Shown: positions 51,512 through 59,759 of the stretch, one piece after another | How the letters are laid out: each line of letters opens with the position of its first letter | How positions within the stretch are numbered: the first letter of the stretch is position 1 | Origin: Bacteroides fragilis | GTDB taxonomy: Bacteria; Bacteroidota; Bacteroidia; Bacteroidales; Bacteroidaceae | Direction of reading: 5' to 3' | Assembly (NCBI RefSeq): GCF_002849695.1 | Contig: NZ_CP018937.1 | Span: 2,046,001 to 2,110,000, forward strand | Length of the DNA stretch: 64,000 bases | The notes under the pieces: model-generated | Told to the model about the DNA's origin: nothing | Databases searched by the model: none | The model's input: only the letters and a program-made list of their open reading frames with translations | Translations under genes and position numbers: made by a program

Positions 51512-52876
51512 ATGTTACAACCCCAAGCACCCGAACTCGAGGAAACCATCCTCGGAGCCTGCCTGATTGAAAAAGAAGGCATGGCACTGATTGACGAACT
51601 GCTGAAACCGGAAATGTTCTATGTCACCCGTCATCAACTGATTTACGCCGCATTGCAGGCGATGTTCCACGCCGGTACGAACATCGACATCCTCACCGCC
51701 ACCGAGGAGCTTCGCAAACGTGGAAAGCTGGACGATGCCGGAGGGCCGTTCTACATCACCCAACTGAGCAGCCGGGTGGCAAGTTCGGCACACCTGGAAT
51801 ATCACGCACGCATCGTTCACCAAAAGTACATCCGAAGGGAAATGATCGTGGGATTCAGCAAACTGCTGACACTCTCCGGCGACGAAACCATCGACCTGAC
51901 AGACACGTTGGTGGATGGACACGACCTGCTGGACAGGCTGGAAGGGGCATGCGGGCACAACAGGCAGTTGCGCGATATGGACACGCTGATGCAGGCAACC
52001 CTGACCGAAGCGGAAGGACGCATGCAGAAAAACAAGGACGGAGTGACCGGAATCCCCACCGGACTGGCCGAACTGGACAAGATGACAGGAGGATGGCAAA
52101 ACAGCGATCTGATCACCATCGCTGCCCGTCCGGCAGTGGGGAAAACCGCCTTTGCACTCCATCTGGCAAAAGCTGCGGCAGCGGCCGGACACCACACGGT
52201 GGTGTACAGCCTCGAGATGCAAGCCGAGCGGTTGGGCGACCGCTGGCTCCTGTCGGCAGGAGAAATGGACCCATACCTCTGGCGAAGCGGAAAGCTATCA
52301 CAGGAAACATGGCTACAGGCCCGGCAAACGGCCGGAGAACTGGCAAGGCTCCCCATCTGCGTAGACGATAACCCGGATATGAGCATGGACCGTGTACGCT
52401 CGAGCGCCCGGTTGCTGCAAAGCAAAGGGAAGTGTGACTTTATCATTATCGACTACCTGCAACTGTGTGACATGCGCACCGAACAAACCAACCGGAACCG
52501 GGAACAAGAGGTGGCACAGGCGAGTCGTAAAGCAAAATTGCTGGCCAAAGAACTGCACATCCCGGTCATCTTGCTAAGCCAACTCAACCGTGGCTCCGAA
52601 AACAGGGCGTACGGACGTCTGGAATTGGCCGACCTGCGTGAGAGTGGAGCCATCGAACAGGACTCGGACCTGGTGCTCCTCCTCTATCGTCCGGCACTGG
52701 CACATCTGGCAACAGACAAACAAAGCGGATATCCGACGGAGGGACTGGGAGTAGCCATCATCGCCAAACACCGCAACGGGGAAACGGGAAACGTATACTT
52801 CGGACACAACAAGAGCATGACCAAAATAGGCGACTACGTTCCGCCCATGGAATGGATAAAAAAGAATGCCAGATAG
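51512..52876 (+). CDS. DnaB-family replicative helicase, accessory copy
   Basis: 454 residues with normal DnaB architecture. The N-terminal helical domain (LEETILGACLIEKEGMALID; FYVTRHQLIYAALQAMF) and linker come first. The RecA-like domain follows with Walker A ARPAVGKTAFALHLA (around 210), H-box VVYSLEMQ, Walker B FIIIDYLQLC and DLRESGAIEQDSDLVLLLYR. It unwinds DNA ahead of a fork. Its accessory setting, with an initiator-like gene, an HU-HIG protein and an amidase, suggests it is not the housekeeping dnaB; that gene would be elsewhere. Confidence 0.9.
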   Translation: MLQPQAPELEETILGACLIEKEGMALIDELLKPEMFYVTRHQLIYAALQAMFHAGTNIDILTATEELRKRGKLDDAGGPFYITQLSSRVASSAHLEYHARIVHQKYIRREMIVGFSKLLTLSGDETIDLTDTLVDGHDLLDRLEGACGHNRQLRDMDTLMQATLTEAEGRMQKNKDGVTGIPTGLAELDKMTGGWQNSDLITIAARPAVGKTAFALHLAKAAAAAGHHTVVYSLEMQAERLGDRWLLSAGEMDPYLWRSGKLSQETWLQARQTAGELARLPICVDDNPDMSMDRVRSSARLLQSKGKCDFIIIDYLQLCDMRTEQTNRNREQEVAQASRKAKLLAKELHIPVILLSQLNRGSENRAYGRLELADLRESGAIEQDSDLVLLLYRPALAHLATDKQSGYPTEGLGVAIIAKHRNGETGNVYFGHNKSMTKIGDYVPPMEWIKKNAR

Positions 52877-52921
52877 AGGCTCCGTTTTCTTAACCTACAC
52901 ATCGTTATTTTCATCATTTTA

Positions 52922-52953
52922 CTTGACTTTGCCTGTTTGATTTCGTATCTTTA
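52922..52953 (+). promoter_or_regulatory. Promoter of the HU-HIG gene
   Basis: -33 CTTG (52922-52925), 20-bp spacer, -7 TATCTTTA (52946-52953); one mismatch in each box. The HU-HIG gene therefore seems to have its own transcript. Confidence 0.5.
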
Positions 52954-53005
52954 CGTAGTGATTGAGACAAGAAATTTATTAACCTAAACCTTAACTTTTT
53001 ATTGT

Positions 53006-53485
53006 ATGGAAGTATCAGTGGAGCGCTATCAGCGCAAGAAGTATGTCAATCAGGAGAACTCTCCCGTGTTGTATTACATCCGCCAGAAAGCGGGAACAGC
53101 CAATGTTATGGATATCGACGCACTGGCGGAAGATATCCAGACCAATTGCGCCCTGACAACGGGCGATGTGAAACACACCATAGAGGCGCTGGTGGAACAG
53201 CTGCGAAAGGTGCTGACGCAGGGAAACAAAGTGAAAATAGAAGGACTGGGAACCTTCCACATGACGCTGACCTGCCTGCCGGGCGAAACCGAGAAGGAGT
53301 GCACGGTGAAGAATATCAAGCGGGTGAACGTGCGGTTCATACCCGATAAGGCAATGAAGCTGGTGAACGCCAGCCGGAGCATGACCCGAAGCCCGAACAA
53401 CGTGACGTTTGCCATGGCTTCGGCAGGCGCTCCGGAAGGCGGAGGAAGCGGAGACGGGGGCATTGTGGACGACCCGACGGCATGA
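53006..53485 (+). CDS. HU-HIG family histone-like DNA-binding protein
   Basis: 159 residues. The HU fold is recognisable (DIDALAEDIQTNCALTTGDV; VEQLRKVLTQGNKVKIEGLG then TFHMTL), with an insertion and the variant ending (NIKRVNVRFIPDKAMKLVNA) typical of the HU-HIG group of Bacteroidetes. A Gly/Asp-rich low-complexity tail (GGGSGDGGIVDDPTA) follows. It probably bends or coats DNA. It lies in the DnaB/amidase module and repeat R9 starts 5 nt after its stop. Confidence 0.88.
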   Translation: MEVSVERYQRKKYVNQENSPVLYYIRQKAGTANVMDIDALAEDIQTNCALTTGDVKHTIEALVEQLRKVLTQGNKVKIEGLGTFHMTLTCLPGETEKECTVKNIKRVNVRFIPDKAMKLVNASRSMTRSPNNVTFAMASAGAPEGGGSGDGGIVDDPTA

Positions 53486-53489
53486 TTGC

Positions 53490-53644
53490 TCACCACAGAG
53501 GACACTGAGTTCACAGAGGAAGAATTTTTAAGGTCTTTACATAAAACGGAGAATTAAAACTCTGCGCCTACAGCCATGACAGAGTGACATTTTACCCCTC
53601 AATGTAGAATGAAAGCTCTGTGGCCTCTGTGCCCTCTGTGGTGA
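53490..53644. repeat. Palindromic element R9
   Basis: 29-nt arms at 53490-53518 and 53616-53644 (TCACCACAGAGGACACTGAG; CTCTGTGCCCTCTGTGGTGA), diverged inside the arms. The spacer is long (97 nt). Starts 5 nt after the HU-HIG stop. Confidence 0.85.
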
Positions 53645-53680
53645 AACAGTGAAACAACGAAACTTAATACAGCAAAAACA

Positions 53681-53758
53681 ATGAAGAAAATACAAAAAAT
53701 ACTGGAATGTTTACTGGCATTCCTGATGTTTCTCCGCGGGGGGAACACCGAAAAATAG
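53681..53758 (+). CDS. 25-residue membrane-type peptide in the amidase module
   Basis: Encodes MKKIQKILECLLAFLMFLRG ending GNTEK: a basic N-terminus, one hydrophobic stretch (residues 8-18) and a short polar tail. It lies 10 nt before the amidase gene in the same direction. Very small peptides at this position beside N-acetylmuramoyl-L-alanine amidases are known in Bacteroidales (annotated as smalltalk protein), although this sequence differs from those I recall. Expression is inferred from position only. Confidence 0.55.
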   Translation: MKKIQKILECLLAFLMFLRGGNTEK

Positions 53759-53768
53759 AACCGGAACT

Positions 53769-54212
53769 ATGAGAGAAATCAATCTGATTGTTATTCACTG
53801 CTCCGCAACCAGAGAAGACCGCTGCCTCACGGAGCATGACCTGGAGGAGTGTCACCGAAGACGGGGATTCGAAGGAGCGGGCTATCACTTCTACATACGC
53901 AAGGACGGGAAGATCATCACTACCCGACCGGTGGAACGGGCCGGGGCACATGCCAAGGGATTCAACGCACACTCCATAGGCATCTGCTACGAAGGAGGGC
54001 TGGACTGCAACGGACGACCCAAAGACACCCGGACAGAATGGCAAAAACATTCAATGCGGGTACTGGTGAGAGTATTGCTGAAGGAGTATCCCGGAAGCAG
54101 GCTGTGCGGACACAGGGATCTGAGTCCGGACCTGAACGGAAACGGAGAGATAGAACCCGAAGAGTGGATCAAGGCATGCCCGTGCTTTGAGGTGAAAGAG
54201 GAAAGCTTTTAA
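53769..54212 (+). CDS. N-acetylmuramoyl-L-alanine amidase (Amidase_2/T7 lysozyme type)
   Basis: 147 residues, no signal peptide. Zinc ligands expected in INLIVIHCSATR (His10), AHAKGFNAHSIGICYEGG (His), and LCGHRDLSPDLNG (His and Asp/Cys region near CPCF). Cleaves the muramoyl-L-alanine bond of peptidoglycan. Lacking a signal peptide, it resembles phage or module-borne amidases that need another route across the membrane. The last gene of the DUF4248-DnaB-HU-peptide-amidase module. Confidence 0.9.
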   Translation: MREINLIVIHCSATREDRCLTEHDLEECHRRRGFEGAGYHFYIRKDGKIITTRPVERAGAHAKGFNAHSIGICYEGGLDCNGRPKDTRTEWQKHSMRVLVRVLLKEYPGSRLCGHRDLSPDLNGNGEIEPEEWIKACPCFEVKEESF

Positions 54213-54213
54213 A

Positions 54214-54245
54214 TTCACCACAGAGGTTCACAGAGTCTCACGGAG
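54214..54245. repeat. Half palindromic element R10
   Basis: Left arm only (TTCACCACAGAGGTTCACAG then AGTCTCACGGAG), 1 nt after the amidase stop codon. It is followed 12 nt later by the complete element R11, as if R11 had inserted into or recombined with it. Confidence 0.8.
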
Positions 54246-54257
54246 TTTTAATGTTTT

Positions 54258-54331
54258 TCACCACAGATTACACGGATTATCACAGATTTATCTATTTCTC
54301 AATCTGTGTTAATCTGTGTAATCTGTGGTGA
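54258..54331. repeat. Palindromic element R11
   Basis: CACAGATTA-subtype arms (TCACCACAGATTACACGGAT ... TAATCTGTGTAATCTGTGGTGA-like end) with a very short spacer. It is adjacent to half element R10. Confidence 0.88.
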
Positions 54332-54413
54332 GCTCCGTTCATTTTTAAACTATTAAAAAATCTCAGCTTCACAAATATAAAACAAATTTATTATTCAAAT
54401 CATTCTTACCCAA

Positions 54414-54725
54414 TCATAAAAACGTAGGAGTAAACTCTATCCCAAGAGCACGAGCTATGCGGAAAAAACTTGAAATTTGAATATCCGTCTCTCCTTTTTC
54501 CACACGGGCAATATAACTTCTTGCAGTACCAACCTTTTCAGCCAGTTCCTGTTGAGTTATCTTTAATTGCTTTCGGCGATCACGTAATATCTCGCCGTAG
54601 TACCATGCTATTGACTTCTCATGAAAAGTTGTGCGAGACCCAGTTCCGACCTCCCCATATTTGTTGTCCAGTAGTTCACCTGCCGTATGCAATCTGGCTA
54701 ATTTATTTTCATCTAACTTTCTCAT
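54414..54725 (-). CDS. higA: XRE-family antitoxin, HigA-like
   Basis: 103 residues. The C-terminal helix-turn-helix (residues about 50-100: LRDRRKQLKITQQELAEKVG, TARSYIARVEKGETDIQISS) is a clear Cro/C1-type domain. The N-terminal half probably holds the toxin-binding part. It overlaps the upstream toxin gene by 4 nt in toxin-first order, as in HigBA modules. Likely represses its own operon. Confidence 0.88.
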   Translation of the reverse strand: MRKLDENKLARLHTAGELLDNKYGEVGTGSRTTFHEKSIAWYYGEILRDRRKQLKITQQELAEKVGTARSYIARVEKGETDIQISSFFRIARALGIEFTPTFL

Positions 54726-55087
54726 AGCTCAAAGTCTTTTAATATTCGTTCTGCAATCTTTATTTGTTTACTATAATCCTTTGTGGACTTCTTTAAGAAA
54801 CCATTCAGAAGTAGTACTTTTTTTGAAAGAATGATATTATCATTATCAACAGCAAAAAGAATAGTTCTGTATTCATTGGTATTTACAGACACCCGCATCT
54901 CGTATAAATTTTTATTTTCCAAGTGCTTCACAAACTTCGTGCTAAGTACATACTCAGTTCTAATAATATCCATCGTATGCTCAAATTTAACCTTTACTTT
55001 ATCCTGTAACATACTATAGAATTCAACAAATTCATCCGAGAAATAAAGTTCACGTATATCGTTACCTTTCTTATCTGTTGCTTTCAT
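54722..55087 (-). CDS. higB: HigB/Gp49-like toxin of the RelE superfamily
   Basis: 121 residues from the start at 55087 (MKATDKKGND). It has the phage-derived Gp49-like/HigB pattern FVEFYSMLQDKVKVKFEHTM, FVKHLENKNLYEMRVSVNTN, EYRTILFAV and KVLLLNGFLKKSTKDYSKQI. These toxins cleave mRNA on ribosomes. An in-frame GTG/TTG-type extension to 55114 runs through a -7 box (TACATTTG just upstream of the ATG) and is unlikely. Paired with the XRE antitoxin. Confidence 0.88.
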   Translation of the reverse strand: MKATDKKGNDIRELYFSDEFVEFYSMLQDKVKVKFEHTMDIIRTEYVLSTKFVKHLENKNLYEMRVSVNTNEYRTILFAVDNDNIILSKKVLLLNGFLKKSTKDYSKQIKIAERILKDFEL

Positions 55088-55196
55088 ACCACAAATGTAA
55101 CCAATTAGATACAATTAAACAAGCAAAATATAAACTCTTGCGAATATTTAACGCTGACTGTTATCTTAAAGCAACAGTAAACGGTAAACAAAAAAA

Positions 55197-55224
55197 GGAA
55201 GCTGAATCAAATGATTCAACTTCC
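55197..55224. terminator. Intrinsic terminator after the tRNA cluster
   Basis: Stem GGAAG-c-TGAATCA / TGATTCA-a-CTTCC with a 2-nt loop (55197-55224), flanked by A-runs on the plus strand and T-runs on both sides. On the minus strand it ends TTCCTTTTTTTG, a good rho-independent terminator 11 nt past the last tRNA. Confidence 0.85.
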
Positions 55225-55234
55225 TTTTTCTTTG

Positions 55235-55307
55235 AGCGGAAAACGAGACTCGAACTCGCGACCCTAACCTTGGCAAGGTTATGCTCTACCAACTGAGCTA
55301 TTTCCGC
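55235..55307 (-). tRNA. tRNA-Gly (anticodon GCC), copy 3 in transcript order
   Basis: GCGGAAA/TTTCCGC acceptor, AGCTCAGTTGGTAGAGC D-arm, anticodon stem TAACC/GGTTA with loop TTGCCAA. Same sequence as the copies at 55458 and 55781. CCA is not encoded. Confidence 0.95.
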
Positions 55308-55314
55308 AATGTAG

Positions 55315-55396
55315 TGCCCAGAACAGGACTCGAACCTGCATGCCTCTCGACACACGCACCTGAAACGTGCGCGTCTACCAATTCCGCCACCTGGGC
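55315..55396 (-). tRNA. tRNA-Leu (anticodon CAG), copy 2
   Basis: Class-II tRNA with a long variable arm. Starts GCCCAGGTGGCGGAATTGGT; anticodon stem CACGT/GCGTG with loop TTCAGGT (CAG). Identical to the copy at 55674. Confidence 0.94.
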
Positions 55397-55457
55397 ATTG
55401 ACTAATCAGGAATCTGCTGTTTAAATGGAGAGGAACAGATAACCGACGTTCTTGTTG

Positions 55458-55530
55458 AGCGGAAAACGAGACTCGAACTCGCGACCCTAACCTTGGCAAG
55501 GTTATGCTCTACCAACTGAGCTATTTCCGC
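55458..55530 (-). tRNA. tRNA-Gly (anticodon GCC), copy 2
   Basis: Same 73-nt sequence as the other two Gly(GCC) copies in this cluster (loop TTGCCAA). Confidence 0.95.
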
Positions 55531-55554
55531 AAAACAACTTTAATAAAGAATGTG

Positions 55555-55636
55555 AAGAGAAGGAGACTCGAACTCCCACGACAGTAATGTCACTACCCCC
55601 TCAAAGTAGCGCGTCTACCAATTCCGCCACCTCTCC
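55555..55636 (-). tRNA. tRNA-Leu (anticodon GAG)
   Basis: Class-II tRNA starting GGAGAGGTGGCGGAATTGGT. Anticodon stem CTACT/GGTAG with loop TTGAGGG (GAG). The first acceptor pair is G-U. Confidence 0.93.
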
Positions 55637-55673
55637 AATCTCGATTAAAGCTTTGAACTATTCTCACCTTTTG

Positions 55674-55755
55674 TGCCCAGAACAGGACTCGAACCTGCAT
55701 GCCTCTCGACACACGCACCTGAAACGTGCGCGTCTACCAATTCCGCCACCTGGGC
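55674..55755 (-). tRNA. tRNA-Leu (anticodon CAG), copy 1
   Basis: Class-II tRNA identical to the copy at 55315 (loop TTCAGGT). Confidence 0.94.
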
Positions 55756-55780
55756 AAAAGGTTTCCAACATTTCAAAGAG

Positions 55781-55853
55781 AGCGGAAAACGAGACTCGAA
55801 CTCGCGACCCTAACCTTGGCAAGGTTATGCTCTACCAACTGAGCTATTTCCGC
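55781..55853 (-). tRNA. tRNA-Gly (anticodon GCC), copy 1
   Basis: First tRNA of the six-gene transcript, 32 nt downstream of the -7 box; loop TTGCCAA. Confidence 0.95.
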
Positions 55854-55884
55854 ATTTGCAACCGTTGTTTCTCGATTGCGGTTG

Positions 55885-55915
55885 CAAAGGTAGGCATTTT
55901 CTTGATATCTGCAAG
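55885..55915 (-). promoter_or_regulatory. Promoter of the tRNA cluster
   Basis: Minus strand -33 CTTG (55915-55912), 19-bp spacer, -7 TACCTTTG (55892-55885). Confidence 0.65.
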
Positions 55916-55983
55916 CATTCGGGATACTTTTTTCTCAGGAAAATGTGCATTTTGTTTTTGCCAAACGACAAATGTTTTGATTA

Positions 55984-57123
55984 TCAACTCATTCTATTGC
56001 GATAATCTTCATAGGAAAATTGCTTGAAGATTTCAGCATTTCCACTCGCCGTCCACAAAGCGATGGCAGGATGGTGGATCCCGTTGAACATATTTGTTTT
56101 TACCATCGTATAATGTATCATATCTTCAAAAACAATACGTTCGCCGATCTGCAATTCATGATCGAAACTCCAGGAACCCATATAGTCTCCGCTCAGGCAG
56201 GAATTACCTCCGAGCCGATAGACAAACGGTCCCTCCTCTCCCATCACCGCCCCGCGAACGGCCGGTTGATAAGGCATTTCCAGACAGTCGGGCATGTGAC
56301 AGGTAAAGCTGACGTTAAGAATGGCGGTACGGATACCACGGCTCTCGACAATATCTACCACCTCGGAAGTCAGTACCCCGGTTTGCCAGGTGAAAGCCGA
56401 ACCGGGCTCAAGGATGATGCGCAAATGCGGATAACGTTTCTTTAAGCCCTGCAACAAGCCTATCAGGTGCCCGGTATCATAATCTTTACGGGTCATCAGA
56501 TGTCCGCCTCCCAGGTTGAGCCACTTTATCTGAGAGAACCACGGGGAGAACTTCTCTTCAAGATGTTGCAAAGTACGCTCGAGTTCGAACGAAGATGATT
56601 CACAATGGCAATGGCAATGAAAACCCTCGATCCCCTGCGGCAACTGTTCGGGCAGCAGATCGGCAGTGATGCCGAAACGGGTGCCGGGAGCGCACGGATT
56701 ATAGAGTTCGGTCTCCACTTCGGAATATTCGGGATTGATGCGAATGCCGCAAGAAATGTCACTGCCTCCGGCTACGGTCATCGGGTAGAACCGGTGGAAC
56801 TGCACCATGGAATTGAACGTGATATGACTGCTGCAACGCATGATTTCCAGAAAGTCGGCTTCGGTATAAGCCGGAGAATAAGTGTGTGCCTTACTGCCGA
56901 ACTCTTCGAGTGCCAGGCGCGCCTCGTAGACGGAGCTTGCCGTGGAATGTCCGATGTATTCCCTGAAAATAGGGAATGAACGCCACATGGCAAAAGACTT
57001 GAAAGCAAGGATGATTTCAACTCCGGCCCGGTCGGCCACACTCTTTATCAGACTGAGGTTCTTTCTCAGCAATTCTTCCTCCATGATATAGCACGGAGAG
57101 GGAAATTGGGTAAAATCTATCAT
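55984..57123 (-). CDS. nspC: Carboxynorspermidine/carboxyspermidine decarboxylase
   Basis: PLP enzyme of the alternative polyamine route that decarboxylates carboxyspermidine to spermidine (or the nor-form). The 379-residue protein has the alanine-racemase-fold pattern: PLP Lys in IILAFKSFAMW (about residue 43), HSTASSVYEARLALEEFG, GLRINP-like CGIRINPEYSEVE, FHCHCHCESSSFELERTL, WLNLGGGHLMTRKDYD, and LEPGSAFTWQTGVL. The ATG at 57123 is preferred to a TTG two codons upstream. It lies upstream of the tRNA cluster and downstream of pcrA, with R12 between it and that gene. Confidence 0.95.
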   Translation of the reverse strand: MIDFTQFPSPCYIMEEELLRKNLSLIKSVADRAGVEIILAFKSFAMWRSFPIFREYIGHSTASSVYEARLALEEFGSKAHTYSPAYTEADFLEIMRCSSHITFNSMVQFHRFYPMTVAGGSDISCGIRINPEYSEVETELYNPCAPGTRFGITADLLPEQLPQGIEGFHCHCHCESSSFELERTLQHLEEKFSPWFSQIKWLNLGGGHLMTRKDYDTGHLIGLLQGLKKRYPHLRIILEPGSAFTWQTGVLTSEVVDIVESRGIRTAILNVSFTCHMPDCLEMPYQPAVRGAVMGEEGPFVYRLGGNSCLSGDYMGSWSFDHELQIGERIVFEDMIHYTMVKTNMFNGIHHPAIALWTASGNAEIFKQFSYEDYRNRMS

Positions 57124-57137
57124 AGTCAACTACAAGG

Positions 57138-57238
57138 TTCACCACAGAGGACACAGAGGACACGGAGTTTTTATTTTCCAGGTTTATAGAAAGATCTTAA
57201 ATTCTTCCTCTGTGAACTCTGTGTTACTCTGTGGTGAA
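57138..57238. repeat. Palindromic element R12
   Basis: Arms 57138-57167 and 57208-57238 (TTCACCACAGAGGACACAGA; AACTCTGTGTTACTCTGTGG), the inner units diverged. The spacer has CAGGTTTATAGAAAGATCTT as in R2. It lies 3 nt past the helicase stop. Confidence 0.9.
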
Positions 57239-57241
57239 TAA

Positions 57242-59602
57242 TTATTCTATTACTTTAAATCTCGCAAAACGCAGCAGCAACTGTTTATCGCCCGCATTAC
57301 GGAAATGGATCGTTGCTTTGGCATTGTCGCCCGAACCTTCGACACGAATCACCTGACCTATGCCGAAACGCTCGTGTTCAATGGTCTGCCCGGGTTGTAC
57401 ACCTGTAATGCCGGCTCCGGGAGCTGCCGATGGGGATACCGTGGTACCACTCACCCTCTTCAAGTTACGGGGGACGGTCGGAGCAATGATCTGCTCCTTC
57501 GGACGTTCACGCTGCGGACGGTCGGCAGACGGACGGGCAGAAAAACGCTCGGCAGACGGACGGCGGGAGTATCCCTCCTCCATTTCGCGGCGGAAACGGC
57601 CGGCTCCTTCGTCAACGCTACGGCCTAAAGCTGCCTCCTGCGGAAGTTGCAGGAAGCGGGTATCGATATCCCTCAGGAACCGACTGGGACTGCCGAACTC
57701 CATCTTTCCGTAACGGAAACGGGTTTTGGCAAACGAGAGGAAACAGTGTTCCTCGGCACGGGTGATGGCGACGTAGAACAGGCGGCGTTCTTCTTCCATC
57801 GCGCGCGGTGAATCGCCCGCCATGCCACTGGGGAAGAGATTCTCTTCCAACCCTACCACAAATACATTGCGGAACTCCAGCCCTTTGGCAGAATGCACCG
57901 TCATCAAAGTCACCTTCTCACCATCTCCCTCCTTATCGGAATCCTGATCGGTGAGCAGGGATACTTCGGAGAGAAAGTCGATCAGTGAAACATTTGTGTT
58001 CCCCTCTTCCTGACGCATGGCACAGAAATCATTCATACCGTTCACCAGTTCCTCGATATTCTCTTTGCGGCTCAGGTTTTCGGGCGAATTGTCCTGACAG
58101 ACGTCATTGATAATGCCGGACTGGCGGATGATTGCCGTACCTATTTCATAGGCATTCTTCTCCGCCACCTCGGTCATGAACTGTTCGATCAGTTCACGAA
58201 AGCCTTGCAACTTGGTGTGTGTATTTTTATTGATAGTAAGTCCGTAAGTGATGGGTTCGCACAGCACAGTCCACAGACTGACATTGTTGTCGGTAGCGGC
58301 TTTGATAATTTTCCCCACCGTAGTATCACCGATGCCGCGTGCCGGATAATTGATAATCCGCTTGAACGCCTCTTCATCGTTGGGATTGACCACCAGACGG
58401 AAATAAGCTATGATGTCTTTTATTTCCTTACGCTGATAGAAAGAGAGGCCGCCGTAAATCTTATAAGGCATGCTCCGCTTACGCAAGGCCTCCTCGAAGA
58501 CACGGCTTTGGGCATTGGTGCGGTAAAGGATCGCAAAATCAGAATAGCCATAATCGTGTTCGCGACGCAGCTGGGCGATTTTATTGGTCACGATATCGCC
58601 CTCTTCCACATCGCTGTAGGCTTGGAATACACCGATGGCTTCTCCCCGTTCTTTCTCGGAGAAAACCTCTTTGGGGATCTGCCGCTCGTTCTTTTCGATC
58701 AGGCTGTTGGCTGCACGGACGATGGTCTGGGTAGAACGGTAATTCTGCTCCAGCTTGAAGACTTTTGTGTCGGGATATATCTTGGTGAAATACAAAATAT
58801 TGTCGATGTCGGCTCCCCGGAAAGAGTAGATGCTCTGCGCATCGTCACCCACCACACAAACACGCTGATTCTCCTTAGTGAGCTGCAACACAATGCTATG
58901 CTGCGCATAGTTGGTGTCCTGATACTCGTCGACAAGCACATAACGGAACTGCTCACGATAGCGCGCCAGCACTTCGGGAAAATCGCGGAAAAGAATATAG
59001 GTATAGACCAGCAAATCATCGAAATCCATTGCTCCGGCTTGCCGGCAACGCTCCCAGTAACGGCTGTAAATGTCGCGTATGGCAGGCATCTTGGCCGCAG
59101 CATCTGCCTCGTAAGCCTCCTTGTTGGCAGCATAGCCCGAAGGAGACACCAAATGGTTCTTGGCATTGGAAATGCGAGCCTGCACACTGCCGGGTTTATA
59201 GGTCTTTTCGTCAAGCCCCATCTCCTTGATGATGGAACGGAGCAGGCTCTTGCTGTCCGCCGAGTCGTAAATGGTGAACTGTGACGTAAATCCGATGTGG
59301 GATGCCTCGGCACGAAGAATACGGGAGAACACCGAATGGAATGTACCCATCCAGAGATACCGTGCACGCTGTTCGCCCACCTGCCGGGCAATGCGCTCTT
59401 TCATCTCACGGGCGGCTTTGTTGGTAAAAGTCAGTGCCAGGATGTTCCAGGGATTGTAACCGTTCTCAAGCAGATAGGCTATCTTATAAGTAAGTACGCG
59501 TGTCTTTCCGGAACCGGCACCGGCAATGACCAGTGAAGGACCATCACCGTAGAGCACCGCTGCACGCTGGCTTTCATTAAGTTCTTCGATATAGTCGGGC
59601 AT
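57242..59602 (-). CDS. pcrA: UvrD/PcrA-type ATP-dependent DNA helicase
   Basis: 786 residues, superfamily 1A helicase of the PcrA/UvrD group. Motifs in order are Q-motif LNESQRAAVLYG (residues 7-18), Walker A VIAGAGSGKTRVLTYKIAYL, LTFTNKAAREMKERI, Walker B VLVDEYQDTNYAQHSI, DDAQSIYSFRGADI, LEQNYRSTQTIVRAANSLI, VTLMTVHSAKGLEFRNVFV, and RRLFYVAITRAEEHCFLSFA. A low-complexity R/P-rich segment follows before a Tudor-like C-terminal end (GQTIEHERFGIGQVIRVEG). It works in repair and in removing RecA or stalled polymerase. Confidence 0.96.
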   Translation of the reverse strand: MPDYIEELNESQRAAVLYGDGPSLVIAGAGSGKTRVLTYKIAYLLENGYNPWNILALTFTNKAAREMKERIARQVGEQRARYLWMGTFHSVFSRILRAEASHIGFTSQFTIYDSADSKSLLRSIIKEMGLDEKTYKPGSVQARISNAKNHLVSPSGYAANKEAYEADAAAKMPAIRDIYSRYWERCRQAGAMDFDDLLVYTYILFRDFPEVLARYREQFRYVLVDEYQDTNYAQHSIVLQLTKENQRVCVVGDDAQSIYSFRGADIDNILYFTKIYPDTKVFKLEQNYRSTQTIVRAANSLIEKNERQIPKEVFSEKERGEAIGVFQAYSDVEEGDIVTNKIAQLRREHDYGYSDFAILYRTNAQSRVFEEALRKRSMPYKIYGGLSFYQRKEIKDIIAYFRLVVNPNDEEAFKRIINYPARGIGDTTVGKIIKAATDNNVSLWTVLCEPITYGLTINKNTHTKLQGFRELIEQFMTEVAEKNAYEIGTAIIRQSGIINDVCQDNSPENLSRKENIEELVNGMNDFCAMRQEEGNTNVSLIDFLSEVSLLTDQDSDKEGDGEKVTLMTVHSAKGLEFRNVFVVGLEENLFPSGMAGDSPRAMEEERRLFYVAITRAEEHCFLSFAKTRFRYGKMEFGSPSRFLRDIDTRFLQLPQEAALGRSVDEGAGRFRREMEEGYSRRPSAERFSARPSADRPQRERPKEQIIAPTVPRNLKRVSGTTVSPSAAPGAGITGVQPGQTIEHERFGIGQVIRVEGSGDNAKATIHFRNAGDKQLLLRFARFKVIE

Positions 59603-59633
59603 AAAATTTATCTGTTAAATCTCTATTCACTGG

Positions 59634-59641
59634 CAAAGATA
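59634..59641 (-). promoter_or_regulatory. -7 promoter box for the helicase
   Basis: TATCTTTG on the minus strand 32 nt before the ATG at 59602. Confidence 0.5.
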
Positions 59642-59759
59642 GAGGAAAGTTTGGACAACTCCGAACATTTAGGCCCTATATCCCGTTATATATTTATAGA
59701 AATGAAATAAAAGATTTGAATTTATGAATACATTATTAATGTCTTTAATATTTACAACC

